Shown here: positions 1 to 7,972 of the stretch, in pieces
Layout of the letters: every line of letters begins with the position of its first letter
How positions within the stretch are numbered: position 1 is the stretch's first letter
Origin: JANMEX01 sp041751995
Lineage (GTDB): Bacteria; Pseudomonadota; Alphaproteobacteria; Rhizobiales; Rhizobiaceae
Reading direction: 5' to 3'
Assembly (NCBI GenBank): GCA_041751995.1
Contig: JBGSHY010000046.1
Location: forward strand, 1 to 54,016
Length of the DNA stretch: 54,016 bases
Made by a program: the position numbers and the translations under genes
Notes under the pieces: model-generated
Database searches by the model: none
The model's input: the letters and a program-made list of their open reading frames with translations, nothing else
Told to the model about the DNA's origin: nothing

Positions 1-75
1 TGCCGTCTTCACTCCGGATTCCTGCTCCCGCAAAATGCCGATGATCTGTTGTTCCGTGAACCGTGATCGCTTCAT
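1..75 (-). CDS. IS3-family transposase OrfA, N-terminal fragment
   Basis: Reading leftward from an ATG at 75-73, 25 codons remain open to the window edge. They give a sequence starting MKRSRFTEQQIIGILREQE. This is the characteristic start of the OrfA helix-turn-helix protein of IS3-family elements (IS407/IS51-like groups), which binds the element ends and supplies the N-terminus of the OrfAB transposase. The rest of OrfA and all of OrfB lie outside the window. The match is visible by eye over the whole fragment. Whether the full element is intact cannot be seen. Confidence 0.85.
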   Translation of the reverse strand, partial: MKRSRFTEQQIIGILREQESGVKTA

Positions 76-134
76 TCGTCCGTCTCCTGCCTGGAACGGA
101 CTCTACCAAAATCTGGAGGAGGTTCAGGGTCTCA
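1..134 (-). mobile_element. End of an IS3-family insertion sequence (partial)
   Basis: About 60 bases lie upstream of the orfA start. IS3-type elements normally end in 5'-TG, and on the minus strand a terminal-repeat-like sequence TGAGACCCTGAACCTCC begins at 134. I infer that the element ends there and that the host sequence starts at 135. The opposite end is outside the window, so the inverted repeat and the short target duplication cannot be checked. Confidence 0.55.
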
Positions 135-283
135 GGTCAGAACTAACAGCACACGGCTATGATCATTACGAACTTCGAGAAGAGAAGTTCCACCTCTGCA
201 ACGAAGTTTCACATGCGCAAGATGGGTATTGGCTTCATCCGAAGCGGCTAGATTATTACCGGCAAAATGGACTGCTGGACTGA
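135..283 (+). pseudogene. Possible 3' remnant of a gene cut by the IS insertion
   Basis: An open frame enters from the IS and ends with a stop at 281-283. The part outside the IS encodes about 48 residues ending YWLHPKRLDYYRQNGLLD. It has the mixed polar and aromatic composition of real protein, and it begins right at the inferred IS boundary. It could be the C-terminus of a gene split by the insertion. I do not recognise the family. The apparent start at 35 lies inside the IS and is probably not a real start. Confidence 0.3.
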
Positions 284-298
284 AGTCAGGCAAGCCCC

Positions 299-1762
299 TC
301 AATAAGGGCTCGCCACATCACCGGTCTCAACATATACCGTCTTGATCTGGCTGTAGACCCGCAGCGCTTCGATGGAGTTTTCACGGCCGATGCCGGATTT
401 GCGGAAGCCGCCGAAGGCGATTTCGGATGGGGCCAGATTGTAATTGTTGATCCAGCAGGACCCTGCCTTGATCTGGCCGATCACGCGGTGGGCGCGGGCC
501 ATGTCCCTGGTGAAGACACCAGCGGACAGGCCGAACTCCGTGTCGTTCGCCCGCGCGATTGCCTCGTCCTCGTCGTCAAACGAGAAGACAGCCATCACCG
601 GCCCGAAGATTTCCTCGCGGGCAATGCGCATCTGGTCGGTCACGCCGGTGAACACCGTCGGCTCGATCCACGCGCCGCCTTCAAAGCCCTGCATGTTCGG
701 AATGCCGCCGCCATGGGCCAGCGTCGCGCCTTCGGCTTGGCCGATGTCGATATAGCCCTTGACCTTGTCGCGCTGGGCAAGGCTGACCATCGGCCCCATC
801 TGCGTGTCCGGATCCATCGGGTCGCCGATCTTGATCGCCTTGGTGCGCGCGATCAGCCGCTCGACAAACTGGTCATGGAAATTACGCTGCACATAAACGC
901 GCGTGCCATTGGAGCAGACCTGACCGGTCGAATAGAAATTCGCCAGCATCGCCCCGCCAACGGCGTTTTCGAGATCGGCGTCGTCGAAGATCACCAGCGG
1001 TGATTTGCCGCCAAGCTCCATGGTCGCATGCTTCATCTGCCCGCCGGCAGCGGCCATCACCTTCATGCCGGTCGGCACCGAACCGGTCAGCGAAATCTTG
1101 TCTATGCCCGGATGATTGACGATCATCGAGCCGACAGCGCCGCGCCCCTGAACGACCTGGAACAGGCCTGCCGGAAGCCCGGCTTCCTCATAGGCCTCGG
1201 CCAAAGCCAATGCGGAAAGCGGGGTGTTTTCCGACGGTTTGAATATGATCGCATTGCCCATGGCGAGAGCCGGTGCGGATTTCCACGCCGCGCCCTGAAT
1301 CGGATAGTTCCACGCGCCGATAGCGCCGCACACGCCGATGGCCTCGCGCCGCGTGTACGCGAACGGCCCGCCAAGGTCGATCATCTCGCCATTGAACGCC
1401 GCCACCGCGCCGCCCATGAACTCCAGCGTGTCCGCAGCCGAGGCAGGGTCGGCCACGGTCGTTTCCTGAATGGCCTTGCCGGTGTCGAGTGTTTCGATCT
1501 CGGAGATTTCCTGATTGCGGCGGCGCAGGATGTCCGCAGTCTTGCGCAAGATACGTCCGCGCTCGACAGGCTTCAGCGCCGCCCATGCCGGCTGCGCCGC
1601 TTGCGCTGCGGCAACGGCCCGATCGACCACGGCCTGCGTCGCCTCATGCAGCCGTGCGATCACTTCGCCAGTAGCCGGATAGATGCTTTCGAGGACAGGT
1701 CCAGCGGCGTCATCAATGAAGCGGCCGTTCACATAGTGGGAGCCTTTGGGTTGTGCGCGCAT
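299..1762 (-). CDS. betB: Betaine aldehyde dehydrogenase
   Basis: NAD(P)-dependent oxidation of betaine aldehyde to glycine betaine, the second step of choline oxidation, in the cytoplasm. The 487-residue protein is full length for the aldehyde dehydrogenase superfamily. Visible landmarks are the WNYP motif with Asn152, the MELGGKSP motif with general-base Glu249, and the GQVCSNG motif with nucleophile Cys283. The GQVCSNGTR context is typical of BetB. It is the last gene of the minus-strand bet operon; its start lies 10 bp after the betA stop. No strong T-rich terminator follows the stop. Confidence 0.95.
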   Translation of the reverse strand: MRAQPKGSHYVNGRFIDDAAGPVLESIYPATGEVIARLHEATQAVVDRAVAAAQAAQPAWAALKPVERGRILRKTADILRRRNQEISEIETLDTGKAIQETTVADPASAADTLEFMGGAVAAFNGEMIDLGGPFAYTRREAIGVCGAIGAWNYPIQGAAWKSAPALAMGNAIIFKPSENTPLSALALAEAYEEAGLPAGLFQVVQGRGAVGSMIVNHPGIDKISLTGSVPTGMKVMAAAGGQMKHATMELGGKSPLVIFDDADLENAVGGAMLANFYSTGQVCSNGTRVYVQRNFHDQFVERLIARTKAIKIGDPMDPDTQMGPMVSLAQRDKVKGYIDIGQAEGATLAHGGGIPNMQGFEGGAWIEPTVFTGVTDQMRIAREEIFGPVMAVFSFDDEDEAIARANDTEFGLSAGVFTRDMARAHRVIGQIKAGSCWINNYNLAPSEIAFGGFRKSGIGRENSIEALRVYSQIKTVYVETGDVASPY

Positions 1763-1772
1763 GATGGTCTCC

Positions 1773-3461
1773 TCAGCGGTCTGAAACTTGCCACCGCGGA
1801 TTGATCCACGGCTCGAGATTGGAACGGGGCAGGGGTGTCTTGCCCAGGATATGGTCGGCGGCCTTTTCGCCCGTCATGATCGACGGGGCGTTGAGGTTGC
1901 CGTTGGTAACCTGCGGGAAAATCGACGAGTCCGCCACTCGCAAACCCTCAACGCCGATCACCCGCGTTTCAGGATCAACCACGGCGTGGCGGTCATCGCT
2001 TGCGCCCATGCGACATGTGCCGCACGGATGATAGGCGCTTTCGACATGCTGGCGCAGAAATTCATCCAGCTGTTCGTCACTCTGCACATGGCTTCCCGGC
2101 TGGATTTCATCGCCGCGATAAAGGTCAAACGCCTTCTGTCCGAAGATTTCGCGCGTCAGCCGCACGCAATGGCGGAACTCGCGCCAGTCGTCTTCGTGGC
2201 TCATGTAGTTGAAGAATATCTTCGGGCTGTCATTGGGGTCGGCCGAGCGCAGCGACACCGCCCCGCGCGACTTGGAACGCATCGGCCCGACATGCGCCTG
2301 GAACCCGTGGCTCTTCGCCGCCGCCTTGCCGTCATAACGGATGGCGACCGGGATGAAGTGATACTCGATATCCGGATAGTCGATGCCGGGCGCGGAGCGC
2401 AGGAAGGCGCAGGCCTCGAAGTGGTTGGTCGTGCCCATGCCCGTCTTGGTGAACAGCCATTGCGCGCCGATGACGCCCTTGGATATCCAGTTCAAGTGCG
2501 AGTAGAGCGTGATCGGCTGGATACATTTTTGCTGGATGTAAACCTCGAGATGATCCTGCAGATTCTTGCCGACGCCCGGCCGGTCCGCCACCACATCAAT
2601 GCCAAGCGCCTTGAGTTCGGCAGCCGGTCCGATGCCGGAAAGCAGCAGCAGTTTCGGCGAGTTGATCGACGAGGCGGCAAGGATCACTTCGCGCCGCGCT
2701 TTGACGACCTGAATCTGCCCGTGAGCTTCGATTTCAACACCGACGGCGCGTTGATTCTCAATCACCACTTTCCGCGCGAAGCCATTGACGAGGAAGACAT
2801 TTCCCCGCTTCAAGGCTGGGCGCAAATAGGCATTCGCCGTGGACCAGCGCACGCCCTTGTGCGTCGTCTGCTCCATGGCGCTAAAGCCCTCCTGCTTCAG
2901 TCCATTATAGTCTTCAGTCAGTTCAAACCCGGCTTGGCGACCTGCCTCGACGAATGCGCCATACAACGGATTCTTGCGCGGTCCGCGCTTGACATGCATC
3001 GGCCCGGAACGCCCGCGCGCGCCTTCTTCGCCGCCCTCGACATTCTCCATCCGCTGGAAGTACGGCAGCACGTCGGCATAGGACCAGCCGTTCGCGCCCT
3101 GTTCGGCCCAATGGTCGAAATCCCTGGCGTGGCCGCGCACATAGACCATGCCATTGATCGACGATGAGCCGCCGATTACCCGCCCGCGCGGCGTCGCCAG
3201 ACGCCGGTTGTTCAGGTTTGGCTCCGGCTCGGTCTTGAAGCCCCAGTCATAGCGCTTCATGCTCATCGGGATCGAAAGCGCCGCCGGCATCTGGATGAAC
3301 GGCCCGAAGTCCGTGCCGCCAAGTTCAATCACCGCGACAGTGTATTTGCCGTCCTCGGACAAGCGATATGCCAGTGCCGAGCCAGCCGAGCCGGACCCGA
3401 CGATGACGTAGTCGGCCTCAAGTGCGGTCGGAGGAGTAAAGAAATGTTTGCCGGACGTCAT
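1773..3461 (-). CDS. betA: Choline dehydrogenase (GMC oxidoreductase)
   Basis: FAD-dependent oxidation of choline to betaine aldehyde, usually membrane associated. The 562-residue protein has the N-terminal dinucleotide-binding motif DYVIVGSGSAGS, the GMC signature around GGSSSINGMVYVRG, and the C-terminal SAYHPCGTCRMG motif with active-site His478. I chose the ATG at 3461 (MTSGKHFF). The open frame runs 66 codons further upstream, but that part overlaps the GST gene in another frame and resembles no GMC N-terminus. The start lies five bases after the GST stop, so translation is probably coupled. Confidence 0.95.
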   Translation of the reverse strand: MTSGKHFFTPPTALEADYVIVGSGSAGSALAYRLSEDGKYTVAVIELGGTDFGPFIQMPAALSIPMSMKRYDWGFKTEPEPNLNNRRLATPRGRVIGGSSSINGMVYVRGHARDFDHWAEQGANGWSYADVLPYFQRMENVEGGEEGARGRSGPMHVKRGPRKNPLYGAFVEAGRQAGFELTEDYNGLKQEGFSAMEQTTHKGVRWSTANAYLRPALKRGNVFLVNGFARKVVIENQRAVGVEIEAHGQIQVVKARREVILAASSINSPKLLLLSGIGPAAELKALGIDVVADRPGVGKNLQDHLEVYIQQKCIQPITLYSHLNWISKGVIGAQWLFTKTGMGTTNHFEACAFLRSAPGIDYPDIEYHFIPVAIRYDGKAAAKSHGFQAHVGPMRSKSRGAVSLRSADPNDSPKIFFNYMSHEDDWREFRHCVRLTREIFGQKAFDLYRGDEIQPGSHVQSDEQLDEFLRQHVESAYHPCGTCRMGASDDRHAVVDPETRVIGVEGLRVADSSIFPQVTNGNLNAPSIMTGEKAADHILGKTPLPRSNLEPWINPRWQVSDR

Positions 3462-3466
3462 TGTGC

Positions 3467-4111
3467 TCAGGCCTCGGGATGGCGAAGCGGCTCGAACGAA
3501 ACCGCGACATGGGTTGAATAGGCCGGGCGGGAGAGCAGCCGTTCGTAGTAGGCCTTGAGGTTCGGAACGTCCGCGCGGTCGTGATCGAGCACGAAGTAGC
3601 GGTGCAACTGTACGCCGCAGGCGATGTCCGCAAATGTGAATGCTTCGCCGCCGAGCCACGGACCTTTGCCGATCCGCGCGTCAAGCAGCGGCATGGCCTT
3701 CTTCAGCCGCACTTCGGCGGCTGTCACAGTCGCGAGATCGCGCGCGGACTTTGCCGTCCGCACCAACTGGATAAAGAGGACCGAGATGAAGTCCGGATAG
3801 ATAGTCGAGCGCATCCATTCCGCCCACATGTCGAGCGCAGCGCGCTTGCCCGGATCACGTGGCCAGAACGTGTCATCTCCATACTTGCAGGCAAGATAGC
3901 GGACAACCGCCGCGCTTTCCCAAACCACTGTATCGCCATCCTTGATGGTCGGCACAAGCCCGTGCGGGTTCATCGCGCGGTATTCGGGCATGTCTGTCTT
4001 GCCGAACGCCGCGCCATAGTCGAGCCGTTCGTGTTCCAGCCCGAGTTCGGCGATGCACCACATCACCGCCTGCACATTGACCGACGTGTTGCGTCCAAAA
4101 ACCGTGATCAT
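3467..4111 (-). CDS. Glutathione S-transferase family protein within the bet operon
   Basis: A 214-residue protein with an N-terminal thioredoxin-like GST domain (MITVFGRNTSVN at the start, MNPHGLVPTI with the cis-Pro near residue 54, then the WESAAVVRYLA glutathione-binding motif). An all-helical C-terminal domain follows, with PWLGGEAFTFADIACG. The ATG at 4111 overlaps the betC stop codon by one base (TGATG), so it is translationally coupled inside the operon. Members of this fold conjugate glutathione to electrophiles or act as isomerases. A role in detoxifying aldehyde intermediates or in choline metabolism is inferred only from position. The substrate is unknown. Confidence 0.88.
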   Translation of the reverse strand: MITVFGRNTSVNVQAVMWCIAELGLEHERLDYGAAFGKTDMPEYRAMNPHGLVPTIKDGDTVVWESAAVVRYLACKYGDDTFWPRDPGKRAALDMWAEWMRSTIYPDFISVLFIQLVRTAKSARDLATVTAAEVRLKKAMPLLDARIGKGPWLGGEAFTFADIACGVQLHRYFVLDHDRADVPNLKAYYERLLSRPAYSTHVAVSFEPLRHPEA

Positions 4112-5634
4112 CACTCGCCCCTCGGAAAACGCTTGGACTCTTCCAGTATGTTCAAATCCATGTGGTTGCGCATGTAGCGCTCGGATGCCTTTTGCAGCGG
4201 CTGGTAATCCCACGGGAAGTATGCGCCGTTGCGCAGCGCCTCATACACCACCCAGCGCCGCGCCTGGCTCTGGCGCACGCCCGCATCGTAAGCATCCAAA
4301 TCCCACCGCGCCCGCACCCGTTCCATCCATTTGGCAACATCAGCCGCATGCGCCGGATTAGCCGCCAGATTGGTCAGCTCTTGTGGGTCATCCTTCAGGT
4401 TGAACAGCATCGGCGGATCGAGTTCGCAATGCGCGAATTTCCAGTCGCCCTCGCGTATGCACACCAGAGGCGCTTGGCTTCCTTCCGCCGCATATTCCAT
4501 CAGCACCGGTGCAGTCCGCGCCTCGCCCTTCATCAGTGGCACAAGGCTTTCCCCGTCCGTCCACGGCATGATCTCGCCGATATCAATACCCGCCAGATCG
4601 GCCAGCGTCGGGTTCACATCCAGCGTCGAGACCGGCGCCGTCACCAGCCGCGGCTCAATGCCGGGCCTGGCAATCGTCAGCGGCACCCGCGCCGAGCCAT
4701 CAAAGAAGCTCATCTTGAACCAAAGTCCGCGCTCGCCCAGCATGTCGCCGTGGTCCGAGGTGAAAACAATGATCGTATTGTCGAGCATCCGCGTCAGCCG
4801 CAATGTCTCGATCAACTCGCCCACTTTCTCGTCCATGAACGAAATGTTGGCAAAGTAGCCCTGCCGCGCCCGGCGCACATCACTGCGCTTGATATCAAAG
4901 CTCTCGTGGTCGCATGCCTTGATCAATCGCTTGGAATGCGGGTCCTGGTCCTCAAACGCCATCTCGCCAACTGTTGGCTCCAGTTCGGCGCAATTCTCGT
5001 ACAAATCCCAATATTTCCGCCGCGCCACATATGGGTCATGCGGATGCGTGAACGATACCGTCAGGCACCATGGCCGCCGGTCCGCGTCGGTCGAAACCCG
5101 CGAATATTGGTAAAGCTTCTGGTTGGCAAAAAACGCCACCTCATCGTCATATTCCATCTGGTTGGAAATCTCGGCCACGCCCGCGCCGGTCACCGAACCC
5201 AGATTGTGATACCACCAGTCGATCCGCTGGCCCTGCTTGCGATAGTCCGGCGTCCAGCCAAAATCAGCGGGGTAAATGTCGGTCGTCAGCCGCTCTTCAA
5301 ACCCGTGAAGCTGGTCCGGCCCGACAAAATGCATCTTGCCAGAAAGCGCTGTCTCATACCCCGCCCGCCGCAGATGGTGCGCATAGGTCGGAATGTCGGA
5401 GCGGAACTCTGCCGCATTGTCATAAACCCCGGTCCGCGATGGCAATTGCCCGCTCATGAATGAGGCGCGGGCAGGGGCGCATAGCGGCGATCCGGTATAG
5501 GTGTTGGCAAACCGCACCGAACGCTTGGCCAGCGCTTTCAAGTTCGGCGCATGCAGGAAGTCAGCCGGACCATCGGGATAAAGTGTCCCGTTGAACTGGT
5601 CGGTCATGATGATCAAAATGTTCGGACGGCTCAT
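4111..5634 (-). CDS. betC: Choline-sulfatase
   Basis: Hydrolyses choline-O-sulfate to choline and sulfate, feeding BetA and BetB. The 507-residue type I sulfatase starts with the metal-binding NILIIMTDQ segment. It carries the C-x-P-x-R signature as SPLCAPARASF, with Cys52 as the residue converted to formylglycine. Downstream are SGKMHFVGPDQLHGFE and the TSDHGDMLGERGLW metal-binding segment. A choline-sulfatase C-terminal block ending in FPRGE closes the protein. It starts three bases after the betI stop. The modifying enzyme for the Cys is not in this window. Confidence 0.95.
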   Translation of the reverse strand: MSRPNILIIMTDQFNGTLYPDGPADFLHAPNLKALAKRSVRFANTYTGSPLCAPARASFMSGQLPSRTGVYDNAAEFRSDIPTYAHHLRRAGYETALSGKMHFVGPDQLHGFEERLTTDIYPADFGWTPDYRKQGQRIDWWYHNLGSVTGAGVAEISNQMEYDDEVAFFANQKLYQYSRVSTDADRRPWCLTVSFTHPHDPYVARRKYWDLYENCAELEPTVGEMAFEDQDPHSKRLIKACDHESFDIKRSDVRRARQGYFANISFMDEKVGELIETLRLTRMLDNTIIVFTSDHGDMLGERGLWFKMSFFDGSARVPLTIARPGIEPRLVTAPVSTLDVNPTLADLAGIDIGEIMPWTDGESLVPLMKGEARTAPVLMEYAAEGSQAPLVCIREGDWKFAHCELDPPMLFNLKDDPQELTNLAANPAHAADVAKWMERVRARWDLDAYDAGVRQSQARRWVVYEALRNGAYFPWDYQPLQKASERYMRNHMDLNILEESKRFPRGE

Positions 5635-5637
5635 CGA

Positions 5638-6240
5638 TCAGTTCCCCCTGGAAAGCCAAAGTTTCTTGGCCAGCATTGTGTCGGCATAGTCGGAAATCAG
5701 CGCAATGGCGCTTGCCCGGTCCGGACCGGAATTCTTCAGCGCGCGGCGGATGTAGAGCCCGTCGATCAAAGCAGCGATTCCCTCGGCGATCTCGCCGGCA
5801 GCGGTGCGGTCTGTCAGGCGCACTAGCGCATACATCAGATTGGAGTGCAGACGCCGCGCATAGATCGTCAGGAGGTGCTGAAGCGCCGGCGTGCGGTGGG
5901 CTTCCATGTAGAAAGCAAGCCATGCGGCCACGGTGCCAGGCGCAAACTGCTTTTCGGAAAAGTTGACGTCAATGATCGTCGCCAACCTTTGGCGGGGCGT
6001 TTCGGACGACTGCAGACACGCGCGTACATCTTCACCAAGTTCTGTCAGCAACGAACGCATCGTAGCCTCCAGCAACCGTTCCTTGTTGCCAAAATAATGA
6101 TGGGCCAGCGCCGTCGAAACGCCCGCGCGCCCGGCAATGTCGGACACGGTCACATCCAGCGCCCCCCTGTCGCCAATCGCCGCAATTGCCGCGTCAATCA
6201 GCGCGCGGCGCCGTATTGGCTCCATTCCAATTTTTGGCAT
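5638..6240 (-). CDS. betI: TetR-family repressor BetI
   Basis: A 200-residue TetR-family repressor, first gene of the bet operon. The N-terminal helix-turn-helix covers about residues 10-55, with DVTVSDIAGRAGVSTALAHHYFGNKERLL typical of BetI, followed by a helical ligand domain. In enterobacteria and Sinorhizobium BetI represses the bet genes and is relieved by choline. A clear GGAGG ribosome site precedes the ATG at 6240. A palindrome at 6271-6290 is a good candidate operator and would allow autoregulation. Confidence 0.93.
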   Translation of the reverse strand: MPKIGMEPIRRRALIDAAIAAIGDRGALDVTVSDIAGRAGVSTALAHHYFGNKERLLEATMRSLLTELGEDVRACLQSSETPRQRLATIIDVNFSEKQFAPGTVAAWLAFYMEAHRTPALQHLLTIYARRLHSNLMYALVRLTDRTAAGEIAEGIAALIDGLYIRRALKNSGPDRASAIALISDYADTMLAKKLWLSRGN

Positions 6241-6270
6241 TCAGACCTCCGAAAGAGGAGAGGATTATTA

Positions 6271-6290
6271 TTGATTGATCAGTCAATCAA
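6271..6290. promoter_or_regulatory. Candidate BetI operator
   Basis: A 20-bp inverted repeat, with 8-bp arms TTGATTGA and TCAATCAA around the four central bases TCAG. It sits 30 bp upstream of betI, in the 125-bp gap between betI and the divergent asparaginase gene. Size, AT-rich arms and position fit a TetR-family operator, and known BetI sites contain similar ATTGA/TCAAT half-sites. It could also affect the divergent gene. Confidence 0.7.
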
Positions 6291-6365
6291 GAAAAATCAT
6301 GGCTCTGCCGCCTTGCCGCCAGCAATCGTTTGCGGCAAGCAGGAAGCTATATTCAGGAGAGACAG

Positions 6366-7367
6366 ATGGACAATCCGGTTCTGGTTGAAGTCTTGCGCGG
6401 CGCGGTTGTCGAAAGCCGCCATCGCGGCGCGGTTTCCGTTGTTGACGGCGACGGCAAGGCGGTCCTGACCATCGGTGATGTCGCCCGGCCCATGTTTCCG
6501 CGTTCGGCCGTCAAGGCCATACAAGCGCTGCCGCTGGTCGAAAGCGGCGCGGCGGATGACCTGATGTTCGGCAACCGGGAACTCGCGCTCGCCTGCGCCT
6601 CGCACAATGGCGAGGACGGCCACATCGAAACTGCCCGCACCATGCTCGCGCGGGCAGGCATCACCGAAGAATCCTTCGAATGCGGCGCGCATTGGCCATT
6701 TTACCAGGCTAACCTGATCGAATTCGTCGAGCAGGGCAAAAAGCCGCTCGCTGTTCATAACAATTGCTCGGGTAAACACGCCGGTTTTCTGTGCTTCGCC
6801 TGCCATGAAGGTATCGAAACAAATGGCTACGTCGCGTTGGGCCATAAGGTTCAGGACGCCGTCCGTGATGCCATGGAAAGTGTCACCGGAGCAGCGCATT
6901 CCGTTGACCAATGCGGCACCGACGGCTGCTCCATCCCGACCTATGCAATTCCGTTGGAAGCCATGGCGCTCGGATTTGCCAAAATGGCGACTGGCAACGG
7001 CCTGGGTCCAGAGCGCGCCAAGGCCGCCCACCGCCTGATTGACGCCTGCATGGCCGAACCCTGGCACACGGCCGGGACAGGCCGGGCCTGCACCGAAATC
7101 ATGCAAGCTGCCCCCGGGCGCGTTTTCGCAAAAGTCGGCGCCGAGGGCGTATATGCGGCGGCAATTCCGGAACTCGGCCTCGGCATCGCGCTCAAATGCG
7201 ACGACGGCTCTGAACGCGGCGCGATTGCCATGGTCAATGCATTGCTGGCCAGACAGTTCGGCAAGGATGAGGCATCAGAAACCTATCGCACCGCCGCCAA
7301 CAAGGGGTTCCGCAACTGGAACAAGATTGAAGTCGGGCGTTTCAGACCTTCAGGCCCGCTCGCGTAA
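6366..7367 (+). CDS. L-asparaginase, Rhizobium etli type (class 3)
   Basis: Hydrolyses L-asparagine to aspartate and ammonia in the cytoplasm. The 333-residue protein belongs to the R. etli ReAV/AnsA family, which is unrelated to the E. coli enzymes and structurally like serine beta-lactamases. Residues known from that family are visible with an offset of one: Ser47-x-x-Lys50 in RSAVK, Ser79 in ASHNGED, Cys134 and Lys137 in HNNCSGKH, and Asp186/Cys188 in CGTDGCSIP, the zinc-binding part. I start at the ATG at 6366, preceded by AGGAGA, rather than at the in-frame ATG at 6330. It is transcribed divergently from betI. Confidence 0.92.
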   Translation: MDNPVLVEVLRGAVVESRHRGAVSVVDGDGKAVLTIGDVARPMFPRSAVKAIQALPLVESGAADDLMFGNRELALACASHNGEDGHIETARTMLARAGITEESFECGAHWPFYQANLIEFVEQGKKPLAVHNNCSGKHAGFLCFACHEGIETNGYVALGHKVQDAVRDAMESVTGAAHSVDQCGTDGCSIPTYAIPLEAMALGFAKMATGNGLGPERAKAAHRLIDACMAEPWHTAGTGRACTEIMQAAPGRVFAKVGAEGVYAAAIPELGLGIALKCDDGSERGAIAMVNALLARQFGKDEASETYRTAANKGFRNWNKIEVGRFRPSGPLA

Positions 7368-7570
7368 GACCAGATGTTTCCGGCGATTTCTCCAAGTCAG
7401 CGCCTTGGCCGAGGGCGTCTGCAACTTCAGCATACATTTGGTTGCGTTATTTCGTCAGCTGCAATTTTTGCTTAACACTCCTTGTGCACAATCCGCGAAC
7501 CGGCTGCGAAGAGGACAGCCTTTGCGCGCTCGGCTGTCAACTCCGGCGCGTTCCGATTGAGGAGGCAGGC

Positions 7571-7900
7571 ATGGCATCAGCGGCATTCAAGGCACGCAGT
7601 CCCGAACGCGATCTCAAAAATGATGATCTGCGAATTGAGCGGCTCGACAAGAGCCTGGAAGATGTGATCAGCGAAGTCCGGTCGGAGCGGAACGGCTTGC
7701 GCGCACGCTATATGAGTTCTGCCGACAATTCCGTCAGGCCGCTGGATATGGCTGACACATTGACGGCGAGTGTGGCCGAAGAGGCTCTTGAAGTGCTGCG
7801 CGCCTGTGTCACGCGCCTGAAGATGCTCGACGCGCAGGAAAACGTCCTGCGCCAGATGCAGATGGATCTCGCCCTCCTGCAGGGCAAGCGCGTCGAATAG
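7571..7900 (+). CDS. Small helical protein of unknown function
   Basis: A 109-residue soluble protein. The ATG at 7571 has a GGAGG site 5 bases upstream, so the longer upstream frame is not needed. The sequence is rich in charged helix-forming residues (DLRIERLDKSLEDVISEVRSERN, then EEALEVLRACVTRLKMLDAQENVLRQMQ), predicting two or three amphipathic helices and perhaps oligomerisation. It has no signal peptide, membrane segment or recognised domain. It stands alone, 203 bp after the asparaginase gene. Confidence 0.65.
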   Translation: MASAAFKARSPERDLKNDDLRIERLDKSLEDVISEVRSERNGLRARYMSSADNSVRPLDMADTLTASVAEEALEVLRACVTRLKMLDAQENVLRQMQMDLALLQGKRVE

Positions 7901-7972
7901 GCGGCTTGCTGCAACACGAAGGTCATTATCAGTCAATTTGCTTTCCGTTCGCCCGGCGGAACGCAGCGATAA

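Noticed and set aside
292..313. Hairpin AGCCC/GGGCT around the betB stop
   Set aside because: The stem is only five pairs and no T-run follows on the minus strand, so it is not a convincing terminator.
1788..3167. Long plus-strand open frame opposite betA
   Set aside because: It is an antisense shadow of a high-GC gene, with no ribosome site and an Arg/His-rich composition. Similar shadows at 4162-5463, 39065-40195 and 52749-53969 were rejected for the same reason.
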